Assembly (NCBI RefSeq): GCF_000346465.2 | Contig: NC_034014.1 | Location: 5,108,461 to 5,172,460, forward strand | Direction: 5' to 3' | Origin: Prunus persica | Lineage: Eukaryota; Streptophyta; Magnoliopsida; Rosales; Rosaceae | Length of the DNA: 64,000 nucleotides | Shown: in pieces, positions 56,211 through 64,000 of the stretch | Numbering within the stretch: the first letter of the stretch is position 1 | Layout of the letters: each line of letters opens with the position of its first letter | Position numbers and translations under genes: made by a program | The notes under the pieces: model-generated | What the model was told of the DNA's origin: nothing | Databases searched by the model: none | Seen by the model: only the letters and a program-made list of their open reading frames with translations

Positions 56211-56663
56211 AGGTGCCAATCCAGCGAGTCATAGAGACCCCCATCACATCGTCAGCTAATAAGGTGCCAATCCAAGCTGGAGTAGAGTCAAGAGGCCATA
56301 CGCCCAGATCACCGTTGTAGCTCGCCTGGGCTAGACTGTCAGCCACACAGTTCTGTTCACAGTAAACATGATTTACACAACAATTTCCAAGTTGTTCAAC
56401 AAACTTTCTGCAGTCTGAGAGCACTCCAGCAAGAGGATGAAAGCTAGGGGTCTTAGACCTTTGGAGAAGCTGTACTGCAGTCGCAGAATCCATTTCTACC
56501 ACAAGGTTAGAGATACCTCTTTCTGCTGCCAATTTGAGGCCATCAGCATCCAAGATCTGGCCTTTGCCTAGATTAATTGTAAAACCTGTGACCCAATCCC
56601 TTAAAGAGTTTTGAATCACACTTCTAGACCAATAGCTCCGTTAGAACTTTTCCAAGACGCATC
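56152..56663 (-). pseudogene. RNase H-like (RVT_3) end of a LINE-type pseudogene
   Basis: On the minus strand, after the split point, DASWKSSNGAIG continues to a stop and then an open frame with LKLAAERGISNLVVEMDSATAV, FVEQLGNCCVNHVYCEQNCVADSLAQAS: the reverse-transcriptase-like RNase H domain found in genes annotated as putative ribonuclease H protein At1g65750. The other half lies at 62591-63130, across the copia insertion. A short WIGTL segment is duplicated near the C-terminus (GCCAATCCA at 56215 and 56266). Confidence 0.8.
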
Positions 56664-56894
56664 TGTTAAAATATGAATATGGTTTGAATGTATTAGGTTA
56701 ACTTTATTCATTTCCATAAAGAGGTATATATAAGAGTTTACAGGCTGCTATACAAGGAATTAGATACAGTAAAGAATTAGGAAAGTATCTTCTAATTATA
56801 CAATGATTTATCAACTATATAAAATAGGAAAGTAAATCCCTTAATTAAGCAAGGAAGTAAATCTCTTTGATTAATTAGGAGACACACGTCAACA
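56664..56894 (-). repeat. 3' LTR of the copia element
   Basis: 231 bp, read on minus TGTTGACGTGTG...TTAACA. Contains TATATATA near 56727 in the promoter position. Confidence 0.92.
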
Positions 56895-56898
56895 CTCC

Positions 56899-57510
56899 TC
56901 AAGTTGGTGCATATATGTCACCAATGTCCAACTTGGTAAGTGAGTCATAAAATACTCTTCTACAAACAATTTTGGTTGAGATATCTGCCAACTGATCTTC
57001 TGATCTTACGAATGGTAGGCGAATGATCTTCTTCTTAAGTTTTTCTTTGATAAAACGTCTATTCACCTCAACGTGTTTAGTTCGATCATGTTGAACTGGA
57101 TTATGGGCAATATCAATGGCTGACTTGTTATCACAATGTAACTCCATTGGCTTTTCTGGTTTGAACCCCAATTTTGTCAATAGTCTTCTGATCCATAGTA
57201 ATTCACAAACTCCGTGAGCAATTCCTTGATACTCTGCTTCAGCACTAGATCGACAAACTACATTTTGTTTCTTACTTCACCAAGTGACTAGGTTACCTCC
57301 CACAAAAGTGAAGTAACCTGAAGTAGAGCTTCTGTCAGTAACGGAGTCAGCCCAATCAGCATCTGTATATCCAACAACTTCAAAATCTCTATTTTTTGAG
57401 AACATTAACCCTTTTTCAGGTGCTAACTTTAAGTATCTTAAGATCTGATCAACTACATTCCTATAGGACACACTGGGTGAATGCATAAACTGATTAACCA
57501 CACTCACAAC
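56899..57510 (-). pseudogene. copia RNase H, broken by one stop
   Basis: Minus strand: GYTDADWADSVTDRSSTSGY with the first catalytic Asp, a stop after GGNLVTW, then SRSSAEAEY-like sequence, LHCDNKSAIDIAHNPVQHDRTKHVEV, and the C-terminal EDQLADISTK motif. It ends just before the polypurine tract and 3' LTR. Confidence 0.88.
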
Positions 57511-60260
57511 ATATGCAATATCTAGTCTTGTGTGGGCTAAATATATTAACCTTCCAACAAGGCATTAGTACTGTTTCTTATTGGTTTGTTCTTGATCCAT
57601 GTCTTCACATAACTTGTGATTCATCTCAATGGATGTATCCACAGGTTTGCATCCAAGCATTCCTGTTTCAGTGAGAAGATCTAACACATACTTCCTTTGA
57701 GACAAAAAGATACCAGTTGTGGACCTGGCTACTTCAATTCCTAGAAAGTAGTTTAGATCTCCTAAATCCTTCATCTCAAATTACTGTGACAAATACTTTT
57801 GCAGTTTCAGTTGCTCTCCTGCGTCGTTTCCAGTTACGACTATGTCATGCACGTAAACAATCAATGCAGTAAGTCTTCTTCCATCACGCTTCAAGAACAA
57901 AAGGTGATATGCATTACTCTGTATATATCCAAAATAGTTCATGGATTTGGTGAATCTGCCAAACCATGCCCGGGGAGATTACTTTAACCCATACAATGAC
58001 TTTCTGAACTTGCAAACTTGATTCTCCTTGTCACGACCTAAGTTACATCCTTGTGGCAAGTCCTTATATACTTCTTCTTCCAAGTCTTCATGTAAGAAAG
58101 TATTTTTTACATCAAACTGATGTAATGGCCAATCGAGATTTGCTGTTAGAGACAGAAGGACTCTAATAGTTTTAATCTTGGCTACTGGGCAAATGTTTAT
58201 TGGTAATCTACCCTATACCTTTGTGTGTACCCCTTTGCCATCAATCTAGTTTTATATCTTTCAATGGATCCATCTGCTTAAAGTTTCACAGTATAAATCC
58301 ACCTGCATCCCACTGTCTTCTTTCCATGAGGTAATGGCACGAGTTCCCATGTGCCATTCTTCTGGAGAGCTCGCATTTCTTCAGTCATGACTTCTTTCCA
58401 TTTTGAGTCTTCTAGTGCTTTAGTTACACTGTTGGGAATGGGTATGTCAGTCAAATGCTTCACAAAGTGTACCCGTGACTCTGATAATCTGCTGATGGAT
58501 ACATAATTGTTGATGAGATATTTTCCTTTTGCATTAAGATCTGCTTCGTAGTGAACTAGAAGTTTTCCACGATTCTTCCGTTTTAGAATCTGATATGGCT
58601 CTGTGCCTTCTGAAATTAAATAATCATGGGATATTTTATTAATATTATCAGTTTCAGGAAAATATGTTACCTGAATGATGTCCTCAACAGGTGATTGACG
58701 TGGTACTAGAGCTAAAGAATTCCCCAGAGCGGGCAAAAAATCCTCAAAGTTCTCCTCTTGAGTTTGACAGCAGGGAGACGACCGATTGCGGTCCTCGGGC
58801 GACCGATCGTTTTGAAGCATATTCGGATTTCCAGGGGGCGACCGGTTGCTTTCAGGTAAAGTCAAATTTCTGGGGGGCGACCGGTCGCTTTCAACCTGCG
58901 ACTGGTTGTTTTTAGGCAGTGACGATTCTAAAGGGAAAAATTCTGAAACGTGAGAAGTGTTGGCATTTGGATCTTCCTCCTGTACGGCTAAAAAATACAT
59001 GTCGGATTCCCAGAACACAACATCCATAGAAGTATAGACCTTCTGACTAGGAGGATGATAACACCGGTACCCTTTCTGACGAGGTGCATAACCGATGAAA
59101 ACACATTTTTCGACGTGGGGATCCAATTTGCTGCGTTGGTGATCATGTAAGTGGACGAAGACCACACAGTCAAAAATCAGGGGTTCCAGGTTTTTGGTAG
59201 CAGATATTTGGATATGGTGGTGGAGTGTTTCAAGGGGGGTTTGGAAATTTAGGGTACTGGAGGGAATCCTATTGATAAGGTATGTTGCAGAGATGACGGT
59301 TTCTCCCCGAAAGGGCCTAGGCATATTGGCACCAAAAAGATAGGCGCGAACTACTTCCAATAAGTGTCTATTCTTTCGTTCTGCCACACCATTATGTTGA
59401 GGGGTGTAAGGGCATGAGCGTTGATGAATGATGCCATGATCTTGTAAGAACTTATTAAGATCATGGTTGAGAAATTCTCTGCCATTGTCGGAATGAAGAA
59501 CCTGAATTCTATTTTGAAACTGTGTCTCTACCGTTTGATAGAATTGTTGAAACTTGGAACTGACTTCCCTTTTGTTTTGAAAAGAGAAACCCATGTCATG
59601 TGTGTGCAATCATCAATAAACGTGACAAACTATCTAGCTCCACCTGGAGTGGTAATTTTAGCAGGGCCCCAAATATCAGAATGAACAAAAGAAAAAGGAA
59701 CTAAACTTTTATTTGAACTTAATTGAAAAGAAACACGATGGCTCTTAACCAGTTCATAAATATCACACTTAAAACTGAAAATATTTAAATAGAAAATAAG
59801 AAGGAAATAGCTTCTGTAAATATCCAAAGGAAGCATGTCCAAGACGGCGATGCTATAACCATACTTTGGAAGTTTTCTTCTCAACACTTGTGCCCCTAAT
59901 TTTGTAAGCTTGACTGAGGCTGGCTTCACTGTCAGATGCCACAACCAATCGTCTTGCTGCTGAGAATGTCCTGAAAAACACAATAAGTGGGCCAAAAGGT
60001 TACAGTGCAATTCAAAACCGTAGTAATTTGGGCAATAAACAAGAGATTATAATGTAAGGATGAGACAATCAACACAGAATCCAAAGTGAGGCGAGTCAGA
60101 GAGAGAGAGAGAGAGAACCCTCCCCAATTACTGGAGAGGGGGTACCATTGTCATTAAACACCACCGATTGAGAAGACGGTGTATAAGAGGTAATTTGTCC
60201 AGGATCAAAAGTCATGTGATTAGTGGCTTCGGTGTCAATGACCCATGTGTTTTTCTTTGA
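57510..60260 (-). pseudogene. copia protease, integrase and reverse transcriptase, broken
   Basis: Minus strand: the protease site near 60230 reads IDTEATNHMTFD, where D-S/T-G-A is expected, so the Gly is lost. GAG-pre-integrase (WLWHLTVKPAS) and integrase follow (58278-60010): HSDIWGP, HSDNGREF with an acidic residue, and NGVAERKNRHLLE with the Glu; a stop breaks GGAR*FVTFIDD. The reverse transcriptase begins WKEVMTEEMRALQKNGTWELV (58278-58400) and continues through several stops. Its catalytic motif YVDD reads YVHD (near 57850), which should abolish activity. Confidence 0.88.
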
Positions 60261-60418
60261 AAAACTATGTAAAACATAACCCTGAGCACCTGTTGTGGCT
60301 ACAGAGGTAGAGGCGGGAACCTGTGTAGTCGGAACAGTAGGACTTACAGGAGCTGAGTCGGACGATGTGTTAAGTGATTTGTCCCTATTCTTGTGCTAAG
60401 CTTTGGAGTGGTCCCACC

Positions 60419-61243
60419 TAGGGGTGGCATTTTAGATCGAAAAATCGCAAAAACCAACCTACAATTTACCGCAATGGAACCGCAATCACGGGAAACCAAA
60501 CCGCAACCGAACTGCATCTGCGGTTGCGGTTACGGTATTTGATTTTCAAAACTTGCAGTTACCACAAACCGCGACTATATTTTTTTTATTATAAAGAAAT
60601 TGCATTTTGTAGATAACATTAGTGCTCAAACAACACAATAGGGTCCTTGAAATCCACTCACCACCACCAACACTTGAGTTTGTAACTTTAATTTGTAACA
60701 TTGGTGCATTGCATTTTCCTTTTAGTTTGTAACTTTAATTAACTTTGAATTGGATTTTTCCTTTAGGTTGTAACTATAATTCATTTTGCATTGCATTTTC
60801 CTTTTGGTTTGTAACTTTAAAGGATTTGGAATTGGAATGCTTGAGAAGTTGAGGTTGTGAATGCTTGAGAAGTTTAACTTTAATTGGAATGCTTGGAATT
60901 GTAACTTTAATTTTCTTTAGGTTGTGAATGCTTGAGAAGTTGAGGAGGTTGTGAATTTATATATGCTTGAGAAGTTGAGGTTGTGAATTTATTTATTTAG
61001 GTTGTGAATTTATATTTTGGGTTCAAGTATGCTTGAAATCAAAAGGCTTCAAAAGAAGCATCAAAATTAGGCCTAAAATGTGGAAGATTGGATTTTTATG
61101 ATACAAAAAGAACTTGTGGTTTTAAACCGCTAATTCACGGTAACCGACCGTTTTTGCGGTTTCAAAAATCACAATACGGCAAATAGTCGGTTGGTTTGTG
61201 GTTTGGGCAAAAATTCACGGTTATCGAACTGCAACCACCCCTA
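60419..61243. mobile_element. 825-bp non-autonomous hAT element in the copia
   Basis: Termini TAGGGGTGGCATTTTAGATC and complement TAGGGGTGGTTGCAG, flanked by the perfect 8-bp duplication GTCCCACC (60411-60418 and 61244-61251). The subterminal parts contain many ACCGCAA/TTGCGGT motifs. No transposase; the centre has repeats of TTGTGAATTTAT and GCTTGAGAAGTTGAGG. Confidence 0.92.
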
Positions 61244-61479
61244 GTCCCACCAATCCGGGTACCCAATCAATTCGTAACAGCCAGCACGGATATGTTTGCT
61301 TTCCACCACAGTGAGTGCATTTGTGTTCCAGACGAGAGCTTGTGACTTGAGTCTAAGAAGCACCATTGGTAGAAGACGGAGGGCCCCGTGGACGTTGAGT
61401 GGTCAGGATAGCAGTGTCTGGAGTGCTGGTCATGGTCAGTCGTTGTTGAGCTTCGTGACGGACATATGCAAAGGTTTGG

Positions 61480-62126
61480 TCAAGGTCTAATTTGGAATCT
61501 TTGCCCAGGATTTCCCCTCCGGACTTGATCAAACTGAGGGTCGAGTTCGGCAAGAAAAAGGTGAACACGAAGACGATCCAGTTCTGTCTGACATTCAGTC
61601 ATGTCGGCATCACAGTGCATGCGATTGAGAGTGTGGTGATCAATCTCCTGAAAGATGGTCTGCAGCTGGCTATAGTATTTGTGCACAGGTGCACCATTCT
61701 GTTTAATGGTGAACGCCCGTTTGTTGAGATCGAAAAGGAAAGTTTCATCCCCACCATCAAAGTAGGTTTTCTTCACGGCATCCCAGATTTCTTTGGCGGT
61801 ACTCAAACGAATAGAATGACTCATCAAGTCGGGAGACATGGAGTCAATGAGCCACCCCTTCACCTGAAAGTTCTCCGTACACCATTTGCTGTAGGTGGAG
61901 GAGAGCTTCGAAGGTTGTGGGGCGTCGCCGTGAGGTACCCCAATTTTTCGCGGGCAGCAATATGCATCTCCATGACTTGAGACCAAAAGGCATAATTGGT
62001 CTCAGTCAAGATGATGCAGGTAGGAAACGGAGTGTTGTCACTATGAATAGTAACAATTTGGGAGGTTGGTGGCGTGGAGGACAGTGGAGTGGAGTCGGTG
62101 GGTTTGGAAGTTGAGACAATATCCAT
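61480..62126 (-). pseudogene. copia gag, frameshifted
   Basis: The minus-strand start at 62126 (MDIVSTSKPTDST) leads into LTETNYAFWSQVMEMHIAAREKLGYLT, then a one-base shift near 61925 moves the frame; the other frame carries FQVKGWLIDSMSPDLM, TAKEIWDAVKKTYFDG, LDPQFDQVR. A CxxC zinc knuckle (CTHCGG) is readable near 61315-61330 but its frame is broken before the His/Cys half. Confidence 0.85.
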
Positions 62127-62347
62127 GGCAGTGGAATGATGTAAGAATAATAGAAAAATATGTGGGATGTGTATGGAGATCTGAATTTGGGAAAGATAAA
62201 TATGAGGGATATGATTTAGGGTTTGTGTTTGAAGAAATTTGATATGAGGATTTAGGTTTTGTGTTTGAAGAAATTTGATATAAGGATTTAGGGTTTGTGT
62301 TTGAAGAAAGTTTGAGATGAGAATTTAGAGACAACCAAGGATCGATT

Positions 62348-62359
62348 GCTTTGATACCA
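62348..62359 (-). other. Primer binding site (initiator Met tRNA)
   Basis: On the minus strand TGGTATCAAAGC directly follows the 5' LTR; it differs by one base from the usual TGGTATCAGAGC. Confidence 0.85.
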
Positions 62360-62590
62360 TGCTAAAATATAAATATGGTTTGAATGTATTAGGTTAACTT
62401 TATTCTTCTCCATAAGGAGGTATATATAAGAGTTTACAAGGTTCTATACAAGGAATTAGATACAATAAAGAATTAGTAAAGTATCTCGTAATTATACCAT
62501 GATTTATCAACTATATAAAATAAGAAAGTAAATCCCTTAATTAATCAAGGAAATAAATCTCCTTGATTAATTAGGAGACTCACGTCAACA
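62360..62590 (-). repeat. 5' LTR of the copia element
   Basis: 231 bp, about 92% identical by eye to the other LTR. The terminal CA on the minus strand reads ...TTTTAGCA. Confidence 0.92.
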
Positions 62591-63130
62591 CCATCCACAT
62601 TCAGTTTGAAGCCACCAACAGCAAGGGGCTCCCAAGCTAGAGCAACCTAAGTCTTGAGAGTTTTGGACTGGGGAGCATAAGCATTAGAGAACCATTATCT
62701 TGCAGCATTCAAAATAACAATCAGCGGGCTAAAAGGAAGGGGTTCCTCATTAAACACATATTGATTCCTCTATTTCCATATATACCAGCAAGTAAAGACA
62801 AACCCAATGCTCCATGGCATCCCAGCACTCCAACTATTAAAACCAACAGGGAAGCTGATGATCTATTGCACTAGGTCCTCGCTAAGCACAGAGCACAACT
62901 TTCCAATATCCCACCAACCATCAATGACAAAGCTGTTGATATTGCAGTTTAATTGCTCTGGGGTTAAGGTGTCTGTATGATTCAACAAAGGCTCAGCAGA
63001 AATCTAGTGGTCTTTCCAGAAACGAACAGCATCCCCCTTACCAATTTGCCATTGCATTCCTTTACAAGGAGGTCAGCATCATGTAGGTTGGAGCAGCCTC
63101 GTTTTGCTTTTAGGGAGGGTGTCCTTCTAT
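62591..63130 (-). pseudogene. LINE-type reverse transcriptase C-terminal part (zf-RVT region)
   Basis: On the minus strand a nearly continuous frame with a few stops and at least one shift reads LLVK.., a GDAVRFWKDH-like motif, AEPLLNHTDTLTPEQLN, DGWWDIGKLCSVLSEDLVQ, WSIGFVFTCWYIWK*RNQYVFNEEP and AVGGFKLNVDG, then the copia begins; it resumes as DASWKSSNGAIG at 56663. This is the usual zinc-binding/RNase H tail of plant LINE polyproteins. Confidence 0.75.
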
Positions 63131-64000
63131 GATTGCACCACATGTCCTTTTTCATTTTTTTTTTTTGTGTTTTTATCTTAAAGAATTCATTAAAAAAAAA
63201 TTTATTTAAAAATCAGAAAAATATACATAAAATTGCTACAAACTCCCCACGACATTATCTTGTATTATGGAGGTCTAAAGTCATGATTCAAAATATTTGA
63301 GTTTATGATAATGATTGGTTCAAAGAAACAAGAGTGTTAGTTCAAAGAACACTAACTAGTGCTTCGGTTTGTCTAGAAACAAACATGAGTTTTTTTTTGA
63401 ATTTTTTGTGAAGTGTCAAAATTATATTTTTGGAGCATGAGAGAGTATAGAATGTCACAAGGAGTTCGTAGTAATTTTTGGTGTCTTTTTTGGATTTATA
63501 ATTTATTTAGTGTGAATTTTTATTGCAATTTGCAACTTAACAATGACAAAAACAGTCATTGCCGTTTGGGAATCTAGTCAAGTTGTCTTTTGGAAAAGAT
63601 AGTACTTGGGATTAAATGTTTATCCAATGCGGTGTGGTCCAATTTATCCATAAGCCAGTTCAGTTTTCGATTTTGGAGCAGAATCTGTTTTTTATTATTT
63701 AAATAATGTTTTTTTTACAAAACTTAACTAAAATTTTATTTTTAGGGCTTAAAAATTCACAAATGGCCTAACTTCATACAAAGGGAGGTGATTGGGCCTA
63801 GAAAAGATAGGTGATTTGGAGTTGGGTGTTGGTAATTTTTAACAACAATACTAAAACCTTGCAAGTGCACAAATCAAATGATATGATAGTAAGCAAGCAA
63901 GGATCATTTCCATAGAGATTGTAATCTAAAGAGATGTTTATCAATGTCACGTAATGAAAATTAAAACACAAGGACTTCCACACACACGCCAACACCAAGG
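63131..64000. other. Intergenic
   Basis: AT-rich, no gene, RNA gene or clear repeat recognised. Confidence 0.5.

Larger units (their letters stand above)
56664..62590 (-). mobile_element. Ty1/copia retrotransposon, defective
   Basis: 5927 bp, of which 825 bp are a later hAT insertion. LTRs of 231 bp (56664-56894 and 62360-62590) begin TGTTGACG and end in AACA or AGCA, differing at about 18 positions by eye. Flanks are GCATC (56659-56663) and CCATC (62591-62595), a 4-of-5 match fitting a mutated target duplication. The primer site is next to the 5' LTR and a short purine tract (TTGAGGAG) precedes the 3' LTR. Domain order on the minus strand is gag, protease, integrase, reverse transcriptase, RNase H, the copia order. 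Many stops, frameshifts and lost active-site residues make it inactive. Confidence 0.92.

Overview
This is plant nuclear DNA: AT-rich, spliced genes with GT..AG introns, plant-only receptor kinases of the LRR-RLK XII type, an alpha-expansin, and a dense layer of plant transposons (Ty1/copia, PIF/Harbinger, hAT, MULE-like, SINE- and LINE-derived pieces). A woody eudicot, perhaps Rosaceae, fits the style of the sequence, but that is inference and I cannot prove a species.

Region 1 (1-41040) is a degenerating tandem array of LRR receptor-like kinases. Two copies look intact (8840-11987 and 30819-33934, same two-exon structure, non-RD kinases of the FLS2/EFR/Xa21 type). At least four others are broken: a nearly fully deleted remnant (2287-2553), a copy with a frameshift, a large LRR-to-kinase deletion and several stops (5962-7537), and scattered LRR and kinase crumbs at 25717-26757 and 27916-29862. 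A promoter copy without a gene lies at 12090-12523. Flanking blocks repeat too: a ~300-bp downstream block occurs about five times, the first starting at base 3, so another family member probably lies just left of the window.

Two long paralogous arms follow the intact kinases: A (13123-25080) and B (35397-41040). Each serves as the empty-site control for insertions in the other, so boundaries can be set to the base. Copy A carries a 1227-bp Harbinger-like element (15914-17140) placed end to end with a complete 4030-bp PIF/Harbinger element (17144-21173) encoding an intact DDE transposase and an intact trihelix/Myb-like partner, a 926-bp TIR element (23348-24273) and a 418-bp Harbinger MITE (24358-24775). 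Copy B carries a 1473-bp solo LTR (37130-38602). Sequence identity between A and B is mosaic: under 1% difference by eye in one tract, about 8-10% beside it.

Region 2 (41040-55100) is single-copy-like: an intergenic stretch with one MITE, an alpha-expansin gene (46956-49154, three exons), and on the minus strand a gene for a 248-residue protein with two U1/matrin-type C2H2 zinc fingers (50333-54489, three coding exons with a 3.3-kb intron).

Region 3 (55100-64000) is repeat DNA: an array of degenerate GC-core palindromes (55597-56210), then a LINE-type RT/RNase H pseudogene split by a Ty1/copia element (56664-62590), which is itself split by a hAT element (60419-61243). No tRNA, rRNA or CRISPR array was found. 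No wholly new system was identified; the strongest material is the complete Harbinger element and the insertion history readable from paired empty sites.
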